A stretch of 64,000 bases of DNA. Source: Nostoc sp. CCCryo 231-06. GTDB taxonomy: Bacteria; Cyanobacteriota; Cyanobacteriia; Cyanobacteriales; Nostocaceae. Under the pieces are notes generated by a model. It saw only the letters and a list, made by a program, of their open reading frames with translations, ran no database searches and was not told the origin of the DNA. The translations under genes and the position numbers were made by a program. Of this stretch, positions 1 through 8,988 are shown one piece after another (position 1 is the first letter of the stretch; each line of letters starts with the position of its first letter). Location of the stretch: assembly GCA_023522315.1 (NCBI GenBank), contig JAHCSU010000329.1, positions 1 to 64,000 on the forward strand, in the 5' to 3' direction.

Positions 1-168
1 GATTTTAATCCAATTGAATTATGGTGGTCACAACTCAAATCGTTCTTACGTAGTTTTGCTCCAACTACAACAGAAATGGTTGATAAACTAATCTCAGTTG
101 CACTTGACTTAATAAATCCTCAACATTTAAGAAACTGGTTTGCTAGTTGCTGCTACTGTACCTCATAA
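1..168 (+). mobile_element. IS630-family transposase, C-terminal fragment (truncated by window edge)
   Basis: Frame 1 reads DFNPIELWWSQLKSFLRSFAPTTTEMVDKLISVALDLINPQHLRNWFASCCYCTS*; the N-P-I-E-x-W-W motif is typical of IS630/Tc1-type DDE transposase C-termini. IS end lies just downstream (161-185). Confidence 0.85.
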
Positions 169-185
169 TAGCCGGAAGTGCTGTA
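161..185 (+). repeat. Right terminal inverted repeat of the IS630-family element, ending at TA
   Basis: CCTCATAATAGCCGGAAGTGCTGTA; nearly identical (as reverse complement) to the end of the MITE at 39522. Confidence 0.8.
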
Positions 186-440
186 TTGATACATCGACTG
201 ACAATGCGATATACTGTCCATCTTTGGGATGCCATTGTTCCATCATGGCTACTATTTCCGAAATCCGGCTTCCATCACGCCAAACTAAATTAAGTTTTTT
301 GAGCGGCTTTTGGCTGATACCACCCTCTTCTTCTGCGATGCGGTGATATTTTTTAAAATAAATAAATCTTTCTATCTAAAGTTAAACAATAATACCACGT
401 AAGCTATAATCAAAAAATTTATAATACTATATTTAGATTG

Positions 441-2498
441 ATGAATAGTCATTTACTAAATGGACATTATCGAATACTAAAAGTTCTCAATGATGGCGAA
501 AAGGGAAAAACCTATCTAGTTGAAGATGTTAATCTTGCTGACAGCCAATTTATAGTAAAGCAGTTTCGTTCTCCTAGTAGCAATCCTCAAACTTTAACAA
601 TCCTACGCCGCTTGTTTGACAGCAAGGCAGCAACTTTAGAAAAACTAGGGCAACACGATAAAATTCAAAAGCTCATTACTTCTTTTGAAGAAAATGAAGA
701 ATTCTATGTAGTCCAAGAATTCATAGCGGGTAATCCTTTAACTGAGGAAATTATCCAGGGACAACCTTTGAGTGAAGACCAAGTAATTAGTCTTTTATCA
801 GATATATTAGAAATTTTGGTGATTGTACATAGCTATGGCGTGATTCATCGGGATATTAAACCAGCTAATATCATTCGCCGTGAATCAGATAAAAAGTTAG
901 TTTTGGTTAATTTTGGTACTGTTAATGAAGCCATCACTAATACCGTTGACAATCTCGAATATATGCCGATAGAACAAGTTAACGGCAATCTCAAATACAA
1001 CAGCGATATATATGCTTTAGGTATGGTTGCGATCGCAGCACTTTTAGGCTTATCTGCAAACCAAATATCTAGTTTGCGAACTCAGAAAAATCGGCTGACA
1101 GGTGAAATAGTTTGGCAGAACAAAAATCTAAAAATTAACAGAAAATTAGCCACAATTATTAATAAAATGGTGCGTTTTAACTATCGTAAGCGCTACCAGT
1201 ATGCCACGGAAGTTTTAGACGACCTGAAAAAGATAACAAATGTTGATAACGATCAGCAAAAACAGCATCAGAAAAAATTATTACTAGTTCTGACGGGGGT
1301 AGCTGGCTGTATCGCACTTGGCGTTGGAGCGTGGCAATTGAGGTTGCCAAAACCTCTAACAGATCCTCAACAGACATTATACCAAGAAGGAGTAAATAAA
1401 TATGAGGCAGGAAACTATGAAGGAGCAGTTGAACATTTAAATCAGGCTATTGAATTAGATCCAAAAAATGCTCTGGCTTATAATAAGCGAGGTGATGCTT
1501 ATTATCGATTAGGAGACTACGAGCAAGCACAAGCAGATTCTAGCCAAGCTATTTCGCTCAATCCTCAAGATGCTAATGCCTATTTTGACCGAGGATTTGC
1601 TTTTTCTGAATTAGGCAAGTACAAAGAAGCGATCGCAGACTATACGCAAGCGATTAAATTAAATTCTAAGGATGCTTATGCTTACTATGGCCGGGGGTTA
1701 GCCCGTACTCAACTGAAGGATAATAAAGGGGCAATTGGAGATTTTAGCAAAGCGATCGCACTCAAGCCTCAGTATACCGAAGCCTACTTGCAGCGAGGGA
1801 TTCTTCACCGTCGCCTCAGACAAAGACTCGAAGCAATCCAAGATTTTGATACAGTAATTAAGATTAATCCGAGTGATGCTAAAGCTTATTATCAAAGGGC
1901 TTTAACTCAATCTATTAATAAGCAAAAATATGCAGCGCTGAAAGATTATACAGACGCAATTAACATCAATTCTAAATATATCGAAGCTTATCTTAATCGT
2001 GGTGATGTTTACAGCGATCTGGGAGATAATCTCGAAGCTACTGAAGATTACAACGCTATTTTACAGATTGATCCTAAATTTACTGCGGCTTACATCCACA
2101 GAGGTATTCACCGTTTTTCTTTCGGAGATTATAAAGGCGCTATTCAAGATTACACCGAAGCGCTGAAACTAGATTCTAATAATTTAGCAGCTTATAACAA
2201 CCGTGGTAACGCCTATCTCGAACTGGGAAATAAAAAAGCTGCAAATCAGGATTATTCACGAGCGATCGCAATTAATGGGAGCAATGCCTTAGCCTACTAT
2301 AACCGGGGTGTGATCCGCACTAAGCAGAAAAATAAACAGGGAGCGATCGCAGATTTCAAAAAAGCTGCAAAACTATTCCAACAGCAAGGAGAAAAAGATA
2401 GCTATCAAGATGCACAAAGAGAAATTGCAATTCTGCAAAATAATTCAGCACCTGCGCCTACTACTCGCCCTAAATCTGTAAAAAGAGAAAAAAAATAA
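441..2498 (+). CDS. Serine/threonine kinase-like domain protein with C-terminal TPR repeats (possible pseudokinase)
   Basis: HRDIKPANI catalytic loop present, DFG replaced by NFG; about 9 TPR units (e.g. AYYNRGVIRTKQKNKQGAIADFKKA). Confidence 0.9.
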   Translation: MNSHLLNGHYRILKVLNDGEKGKTYLVEDVNLADSQFIVKQFRSPSSNPQTLTILRRLFDSKAATLEKLGQHDKIQKLITSFEENEEFYVVQEFIAGNPLTEEIIQGQPLSEDQVISLLSDILEILVIVHSYGVIHRDIKPANIIRRESDKKLVLVNFGTVNEAITNTVDNLEYMPIEQVNGNLKYNSDIYALGMVAIAALLGLSANQISSLRTQKNRLTGEIVWQNKNLKINRKLATIINKMVRFNYRKRYQYATEVLDDLKKITNVDNDQQKQHQKKLLLVLTGVAGCIALGVGAWQLRLPKPLTDPQQTLYQEGVNKYEAGNYEGAVEHLNQAIELDPKNALAYNKRGDAYYRLGDYEQAQADSSQAISLNPQDANAYFDRGFAFSELGKYKEAIADYTQAIKLNSKDAYAYYGRGLARTQLKDNKGAIGDFSKAIALKPQYTEAYLQRGILHRRLRQRLEAIQDFDTVIKINPSDAKAYYQRALTQSINKQKYAALKDYTDAININSKYIEAYLNRGDVYSDLGDNLEATEDYNAILQIDPKFTAAYIHRGIHRFSFGDYKGAIQDYTEALKLDSNNLAAYNNRGNAYLELGNKKAANQDYSRAIAINGSNALAYYNRGVIRTKQKNKQGAIADFKKAAKLFQQQGEKDSYQDAQREIAILQNNSAPAPTTRPKSVKREKK

Positions 2499-2553
2499 AT
2501 TATTGCTCAACATGAGTCATAGTGTTTTCTCACGACTCAATTAGGATGGCTAT

Positions 2554-3534
2554 ATGCTAACTCTCCTCACTTTTCATCCAGATAACCTGGAATTATTCAA
2601 CAGCAATCATATCGATACGGTACTGAAACAAATTGATAGTTCTCGCAATATTTGGTTGCGCTGTATTCACTTTCGCGATCGCACTGGAACAGCCAAAATT
2701 ATTAAGCACTTTGGTCTAAATCCATCTCGTGTTAATATGATTTTCAACCATTCTCCTGTCGGAGTTGATGAAGACGTAGAAGATTGTTTATTTGACAGCT
2801 ATGAAATATTAACTCCTCAAATAAAAAATCACGAGTTTGAGGTTGCTCGTGGCAATATTGTGCTGGGGAATAATTTTATTATCACCTTTGAAATCACTGA
2901 ATTAAAAGTTTTAAGTATTTTAGCTAATAATCTACAAAAACGAACTAAAGATATTGAAATGTTAGGAATTGACTATGTTTTTTATCTCATTTTTAAAGAG
3001 GTTCTGAATAATTACCATACTGTATTTGACTATATTTCTAGAAAGCTTGATGATTTAGAAGATGAAGTTTTAGATAATTCTGGTGATGAATTAACATACC
3101 AAAAAATTGCCACGATGAGGCAATCGACTCGTTCAGGACGCCGTAACTTTCAAAGCATAAAGTCACTGATGGCTATTATGGATCATGAAGATTTCCAATG
3201 GATCACCCAACCAGTAAAGGAACTATTCAATCAAGAATTAGTTCATCACGTTGATAAGCTCTGGCAAGAATATCAAGCTTTGAGAGCCTGGATGTCAGAA
3301 TTAATGGAAATTCAACGTGATAATATTGCTAGCAAAACTGGTGAACGAATTAATCGTTTAACTATCCTCTCGACCATATTTTTACCAATTACTTTTATAT
3401 CTGGTTTCTATGGCATGAACTTTAAATATATGCCGGAATTAGAGCAACCTTTGGCTTATCCTGGTGTGATTTGCGTTATGGCATTAATTGTAATTGGTAG
3501 TATTGCTTATGCTAAAAAACAACGTTGGTTGTAG
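2554..3534 (+). CDS. corA: CorA-family divalent cation transporter
   Basis: C-terminal TM region with the YGMN signature (FISGFYGMNFKYMPEL). Confidence 0.9.
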   Translation: MLTLLTFHPDNLELFNSNHIDTVLKQIDSSRNIWLRCIHFRDRTGTAKIIKHFGLNPSRVNMIFNHSPVGVDEDVEDCLFDSYEILTPQIKNHEFEVARGNIVLGNNFIITFEITELKVLSILANNLQKRTKDIEMLGIDYVFYLIFKEVLNNYHTVFDYISRKLDDLEDEVLDNSGDELTYQKIATMRQSTRSGRRNFQSIKSLMAIMDHEDFQWITQPVKELFNQELVHHVDKLWQEYQALRAWMSELMEIQRDNIASKTGERINRLTILSTIFLPITFISGFYGMNFKYMPELEQPLAYPGVICVMALIVIGSIAYAKKQRWL

Positions 3535-3745
3535 CATCTATTAAGTTACAGACTACAGCATTATTCAGACGGCACAGCGATCGCTAATGGCAAGAACATT
3601 CGTGAGAGGATAAAAAAAGACAAAGTATTTTTACGCTAATGTTACAAATAATTTCAAATGAAATTTATCATTACATAGATGAAATCCTATGTAGTATCAT
3701 TGAGTTGAGTGTAAATTTATCTTTACTTAACCGTAGGAGAAAATT

Positions 3746-4036
3746 ATGTCTGAAAACAAACCAGAAGAACTTAATTCACAAGCAGTACCCTTCTTTGCCC
3801 GATTTTTAGAAGGGCAAAGCTTTGAAGACCTATCTGATAAAGAATCAGAAGCGATTGGCGGCGGAAGTTGTGGTGTAACCAAGAAGGAGAAAGATGAACT
3901 TGTCCAAACTCTAAAGTTTCCATCTGATCAAGAAGATGGAGTAACGAAAAAGTATCCCTCTGATAGTGATGAACAGGTTTTTACTACTCAGAAGTACCCT
4001 TCAGATGGCGATGACCATCTGGTGGCAATAGAATAA
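3746..4036 (+). CDS. Microviridin-type graspetide precursor with three core repeats
   Basis: Leader VPFFARFLEGQ; cores TLKFPSDQED, TKKYPSDSDE, TQKYPSDGDD; followed by two ATP-grasp ligases. Confidence 0.95.
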   Translation: MSENKPEELNSQAVPFFARFLEGQSFEDLSDKESEAIGGGSCGVTKKEKDELVQTLKFPSDQEDGVTKKYPSDSDEQVFTTQKYPSDGDDHLVAIE

Positions 4037-4107
4037 CTGCATACTTTTGAGTACACCAGAGATGCAGTTTTAAAAAATATTCTGAGAAGAAAAAGACTGT
4101 TAGCTTT

Positions 4108-4130
4108 GCCAACTCCATTTAGGGGTTGGC
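4108..4130 (+). promoter_or_regulatory. Intergenic hairpin between precursor and ligase genes (possible attenuator/processing site)
   Basis: GCCAACTCC-ATTTA-GGGGTTGGC, followed by an A/T-rich stretch (TTATTTTTTTT). Confidence 0.45.
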
Positions 4131-4202
4131 TTCCCATTAAAAAAGTTTATTTTTTTTATAGTTGACAGTAGGGACAATACAAAAACTTAATGAAAATATT
4201 TT

Positions 4203-5234
4203 ATGCACGTTGACCGTGATGTGGTTTTATTAATCACCCATAGTGGTGATTACTTCACAATAGATAGAGTTGCAGAAGCTGTATCAAAACGAGGCGCACA
4301 GCCATTTCGCCTTGATACTGATAAGTTTCCGATGACTGTACAAATCGAGGCGAATTTCAGTAACTCTGGGAGCAATCATAAACTGGAATATGGCGATGTC
4401 TTACGACAAGCCGCTCCGCGTCTACGCTCCCTAAACACCGAGCAAGTTTTAGCAGTATGGATGCGACGGATCTGGCAACCTGATCTAGGTAAAGAATTAG
4501 CTCCACAATTCCAAGCAGCCTGCTCTAGTGAATCACTCGCAGTCTTAGATGGCTTTTGGGACAGTCTGAGGGGAGCTACCTGGGTGGATGATTTACAACG
4601 GATCAGTGCAGCTGAGAACAAGCTACGCCAACTCAGAATTGCATCGGAAGTTGGTCTTGTCATACCTCGGACTATTGTCACTAACAATCCTCAACAAACA
4701 CGAGAATTTTTTGGGGAAGTTAAAGGAAAAATGGTTGCCAAGCTACTCAGACCTCTTTCTTATGGGATGCAAGCCTCCTCTTTTTTCATGTATACCAGCG
4801 CCGTTAAAGAAGAAGACTTACTTGATGCTGAAACACTGCGCTATTGTCCAGTTGTGTTTCAAGAACAAATTCCCAAACAGGTAGAACTACGCGCAGTGTA
4901 TGTGAATGGTAATCTCTTTGTCGGCGCACTGGATGCCTCTGAGTATGCAGCATCCACCCAAGATTGGCGACGGGGAACAAAAGAGGCTCTTACCTGGCAA
5001 CCATATCAATTACCTGATAAACTAATCCGTTGCCTGGATGCTTTTATGGCAAGGTTTGGACTGATTTTTGGAGCATTTGACTTTATCAAAACGCCATCAG
5101 GGGAATACGTTTTTTTAGAAATTAATCCTACAGGAGAGTGGGGGATGCTGGAGAGAGATTTGGAATACCCGATCGCAGATGCGATCGCATCTGCACTACT
5201 TTCAACAAGCCCTAAGCAAAATGCTCTTACTTAA
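4203..5234 (+). CDS. ATP-grasp ribosomal peptide maturase, MvdC/MdnB type (lactam-forming)
   Basis: VVLLITHSGDYFTIDRVAEAVSKRGAQPFRLDTDKFPM...FLEINPTGEWGMLERDLEYPI is characteristic of MdnB/MvdC. Confidence 0.93.
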   Translation: MHVDRDVVLLITHSGDYFTIDRVAEAVSKRGAQPFRLDTDKFPMTVQIEANFSNSGSNHKLEYGDVLRQAAPRLRSLNTEQVLAVWMRRIWQPDLGKELAPQFQAACSSESLAVLDGFWDSLRGATWVDDLQRISAAENKLRQLRIASEVGLVIPRTIVTNNPQQTREFFGEVKGKMVAKLLRPLSYGMQASSFFMYTSAVKEEDLLDAETLRYCPVVFQEQIPKQVELRAVYVNGNLFVGALDASEYAASTQDWRRGTKEALTWQPYQLPDKLIRCLDAFMARFGLIFGAFDFIKTPSGEYVFLEINPTGEWGMLERDLEYPIADAIASALLSTSPKQNALT

Positions 5235-5311
5235 AAATTCACAACCAACTAACAGCTTTTATAAATTTAGGAACTTGTTAATTTTTAATTTTTAATTCGG
5301 AGCGAAGCGAC

Positions 5312-6277
5312 GTGACTGTTTTAATCATTACTCACAGCCAAGACAACGAAAGTATTCCTCTAGTTATTCAGGCAATTGAAGCCCAAGGAGGGAAAGCATT
5401 TCGTTTTGATACAGACCGATTTCCCACGGAAATCACCTTAGATGTTTACTATGCCAAAAATGAGCGAGTTACTCTAAACATTGAAGACCAGACATTAGAT
5501 TTGAGTGAAGTGTCAGCAGTTTGGTATCGCCGTATCGCAATTGGGTCAAGAATTCCCGACTCGATGGACAAGCAACTCAGACAAGCCTCACTCAAAGAAT
5601 CTCGCGTTACCATTGAGGGAATGATTGCCAGTATTAAGGGTTTCCATCTCGACCCTCTGCCAAATATTCGCCGAGCGGAAAATAAGCAACTGCAATTACG
5701 AATAGCACGAGAAATCGGTCTAGATACGCCACGCACTCTGACTACAAACAATTCAGTGACAGTGAAGCAATTTGCCCAAGAGTGTAAGGAGGGAATAATT
5801 ACAAAAATGCTCTCTTCCTTCGCTATTTACGATGAACAAGGACGAGAAAAAGTTGTGTTTACGAATCCAATTTCATCTGAGGATCTGGACAACCTCGATG
5901 GATTACGTTTCTGCCCAATGACGTTTCAAGAAAAAATCCCCAAGGCATTGGAATTGCGGACAATTATTGTAGGCAAACGTGTGCTGACGGCTGCGGTTGA
6001 TTCTCAAGCTTTAGATCAGGCGCGTTACGATTGGCGCAAACAGGGAATTGCCTTACTCGACGCTTGGGAACCATACACTCTGCCTGAAGATGTGGAAGAG
6101 AAACTGCTCAAACTCATGGCAGAATTTGGTTTAAACTACGGAGCTATTGATATTATTTTGACTCCTGATGGTCGTCATGTATTTCTTGAGGTTAACCCAG
6201 TTGGCGAGTTTTTCTGGTTAGAACGCTGTCCTGGCTTACCGATTTCTGAGGCGATCGCACAGGTTCTACAGAATTGA
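5312..6277 (+). CDS. ATP-grasp ribosomal peptide maturase, MvdD/MdnC type (lactone-forming)
   Basis: GTG start; MTVLIITHSQDNESIPLVIQAIEAQGGKAFRFDTDRFPTEI...FLEVNPVGEFFWLE is characteristic of MdnC/MvdD. Confidence 0.93.
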   Translation: MTVLIITHSQDNESIPLVIQAIEAQGGKAFRFDTDRFPTEITLDVYYAKNERVTLNIEDQTLDLSEVSAVWYRRIAIGSRIPDSMDKQLRQASLKESRVTIEGMIASIKGFHLDPLPNIRRAENKQLQLRIAREIGLDTPRTLTTNNSVTVKQFAQECKEGIITKMLSSFAIYDEQGREKVVFTNPISSEDLDNLDGLRFCPMTFQEKIPKALELRTIIVGKRVLTAAVDSQALDQARYDWRKQGIALLDAWEPYTLPEDVEEKLLKLMAEFGLNYGAIDIILTPDGRHVFLEVNPVGEFFWLERCPGLPISEAIAQVLQN

Positions 6278-6385
6278 GAGAGAATTGGTGTTAAAATATG
6301 TCGCTGTGAAAACCATGCAATTGCTTATATTCGAGTAAAGAGATTCCCAAAGAAGACTTGTAGATTCAGTTAATGTATGCAGTTA

Positions 6386-6533
6386 TATCATGTCCGCATA
6401 ATTTAGTTGTGATTCCCACAGTCATTGCACCCCACCCCTTAATCCCCTCCCCGCTAGCGGGGAGGGGAGACAAAGCATAGCTTTGGCGGGGTGGGGTTCT
6501 TAGGGTTTAATAAGTAATCAAGCGGACATGATA
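6386..6533. mobile_element. MITE-like element, ~148 bp
   Basis: Perfect 12-bp terminal inverted repeats TATCATGTCCGC / GCGGACATGATA flanking nested GC-rich hairpins (ACCCCACCCC...GGGGTGGGGT). Confidence 0.7.
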
Positions 6534-6540
6534 TTACTAG

Positions 6541-7617
6541 TTAATGAACTGTCCCTCTCAATGATTCAGCATCAACGGGTTTGATTAGGTAAGTCTGCAA
6601 TAGATGCCCAACAATGGAAGCTATCAAGGGTAATTTTTGGCAGAATTTGACAACTGGTGAGCGACTGCTGTTATTAATCTCTGCTAGTTTCAAATTCAGG
6701 TCAGAACACTTCTCCAACCGCCGGAAAAACTCTGGATGATTTGTATTCAAAATCAGAGGAAATGCCCCTGCGGCGGTGTTATTCGTCTCTTGAATGACTC
6801 TGGTATTATATTCGCGCGGATCTATCCCAATGGATTGATAAAAGGTGGCGCGTTCAAATACGGTCAATGTGTGAGTAGCAAAAACACTCAATAAAAAGAA
6901 ACGCACCCATAATCTAGCTCTCCAATTGTTCCATAGTTGAGGTTGCGATCGCAGCAGTGCTTTGAAAAAATCTCCATGTCGATTTTCATCCTGACACCAA
7001 CTTTCAAACTTACGGAATAGTGGATAAATTTGGTGTTCTGGATGTTTCTCCATGTGGCGATACACCAAGATGTAGCGCCAGTAGCCAATTTTCTCAGACA
7101 GGTAGACTGTGTAAATAATCCACTCTGGCGGAAAGAAGGTATAAGTGCGATTTTTGGTTAAATAACTTAAGTCGAGGGAAAGATTAAAATCTGCCATTGA
7201 CTTATTTAAAAATCCCGCATGGCGTGCTTCATCCCGTGCCATAAAATTAAAAGCATCCGCCAAAATCGGATTGCGGTTTTTCAGACGGCGTGACAACTCT
7301 TTAAACAGCAGAAACCCAGAAAACTCTGAGGTGCAGGAACGTTCTAAAAAGTCAATAAAGGCAACGCGCGTTTCTCCATCAATGTGATCCCAACACTGCT
7401 GAAATTCTTCATCACGGACAAAGTGATGACGGTTATAGTCAGCTCGTAACTCCTCTACAATTGCCAGTAACTCAGCTTCTTGGGACGAAATATCCAATTG
7501 CGCCGCAGCTTCAAAGTCAGTAGTATAAAACCGGGGTGTTAATAATGTTTCTTGGACAGGCGCTTTTACACCTGATTTTAGCAACTCAGGTTGCGAGGTT
7601 TCCAGAGACTTAACCAT
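6541..7617 (-). CDS. acsF: Mg-protoporphyrin IX monomethyl ester (oxidative) cyclase
   Basis: Diiron motifs (EFSGFLLFKELSRRLK, DEARHAGFLNK, DENRHGDFFKALLR) and RTYTFFPPEWIIYTVYLSEKIGYWRYI, typical of AcsF. Confidence 0.95.
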   Translation of the reverse strand: MVKSLETSQPELLKSGVKAPVQETLLTPRFYTTDFEAAAQLDISSQEAELLAIVEELRADYNRHHFVRDEEFQQCWDHIDGETRVAFIDFLERSCTSEFSGFLLFKELSRRLKNRNPILADAFNFMARDEARHAGFLNKSMADFNLSLDLSYLTKNRTYTFFPPEWIIYTVYLSEKIGYWRYILVYRHMEKHPEHQIYPLFRKFESWCQDENRHGDFFKALLRSQPQLWNNWRARLWVRFFLLSVFATHTLTVFERATFYQSIGIDPREYNTRVIQETNNTAAGAFPLILNTNHPEFFRRLEKCSDLNLKLAEINNSSRSPVVKFCQKLPLIASIVGHLLQTYLIKPVDAESLRGTVH

Positions 7618-8038
7618 AAGAATCCTTTGATTATTTCATCCTTTAAAACTTATATAAGCATAAATAGTTGTTTGTAGACATCAGTTAAATTATTGAGAGT
7701 AAATTGTGAGAAATAAACTTATTACCCGTTGTTTCAGGAGAGTTTAAATGCCTATTCTCCAATCAGTTTTGTTACTACTCAACTAGGATGTGCCTAATGG
7801 TGAAAATTAGAAAAATATAAATAAATCCTAATATCTTTATAGTTATATATAAATTAATAGTTAAATAATCTTAGGAGAAATAAAAATAGCTGGGATCTAC
7901 ATCGGCAGTGATACTTGCCAGATAGAGTGATGCAGATCCTCTCTAAACCTAGAATAACAATCTTTTCGCTGGCACTGGCAGGCATCCTGAGTCGGTGACT
8001 GCCCAGAAACCTTGCCCTTGAACATAAAGGAAGCAACA

Positions 8039-8755
8039 ATGAGTAGTAATCTAGCCATCAAACTGCGCTCTGGAACTCAACAAGCCCACACCTCAGCAGA
8101 AAATGTGGGATTCATGAAATGTTTTCTGAAAGGAGTTGTGGATAGAGACTGCTTCGCCAAGTTCTTAAGCAACTTGTATTACGTCTACAGCGAACTAGAA
8201 GCAGCATTAGAGAGCCATTTAGAGCATCCTGTGATTAGTGCGGTTTACTTCCCCGAACTTAATCGCCAATCTTCGCTCGAAAAAGACATGGTGTTCTATT
8301 ATGGAGATAATTGGAGAGAGCAAGTTACACCCTCACCCGCTACCCAAAAGTACATTGACCGCATTCGGGAAATTTCTGCTAGTGAACCAGCCTTATTGCT
8401 AGGTCATGCCTACACTCGCTACATGGGCGATCTTTCTGGGGGTCAAATGCTACAAAAAGTTGCTCAGTCAGCCCTGAAGCTTTCTGGCTATGAAGGCACA
8501 TCCTTTTACAATTTTGAGCAAATTCCTGACAAAAAGGCATTTAAGGATAAGTATCGTCAGGCATTAAATGAATTACTAGTTGATGATATAACAGCAGAAC
8601 GGATTGTTGCAGAAGCTAATAATGCCTTTGGGTTCAATTTACAGATGGCTCAGGAGTTAGAGGGAAGTTTAATCAAAGCACTCGGTCAAGTTCTGTTTAA
8701 TAGCCTAACTCGTTCTCAGAATTCAGGTAGTACTGAAGTAGCTGCGGCTAATTAA
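8039..8755 (+). CDS. ho: Heme oxygenase (biliverdin-forming)
   Basis: MSSNLAIKLRSGTQQAHTSAENVGFMKCFLKG; LLGHAYTRYMGDLSGGQ heme oxygenase signature. Start adjusted to the ATG at 8039. Confidence 0.93.
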   Translation: MSSNLAIKLRSGTQQAHTSAENVGFMKCFLKGVVDRDCFAKFLSNLYYVYSELEAALESHLEHPVISAVYFPELNRQSSLEKDMVFYYGDNWREQVTPSPATQKYIDRIREISASEPALLLGHAYTRYMGDLSGGQMLQKVAQSALKLSGYEGTSFYNFEQIPDKKAFKDKYRQALNELLVDDITAERIVAEANNAFGFNLQMAQELEGSLIKALGQVLFNSLTRSQNSGSTEVAAAN

Positions 8756-8988
8756 GTTAGAAGTAGCCCTTTAAAGGTAGGTAAAATTTTTGGACAATAA
8801 TTCCTCTTTTCTCTATGTTCTCTGTGCCTAATAAGGTTAAATAAATTATTTTTCAACCGCAGAGGCGCAGAGAGCGCAGAGAGGAAAGCAGAGATTTTAT
8901 GAGTCACCTTGAAAGGGCTAGAGTTAGGAGTTAGAAGTCAGTAATTATTCTAGTTATTATCCTCATACATTCGTTGGAAAGCAAGTCA

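Noticed and set aside
4376-4884. ORFs 4376-4687 (-) and 4588-4884 (+) inside the MdnB-like gene
   Set aside because: Shadow ORFs fully within a well-supported CDS, with no protein-like features.
7854-8039. 61-aa minus-strand ORF between acsF and ho
   Set aside because: Lies in the divergent promoter region and lacks protein-like features.
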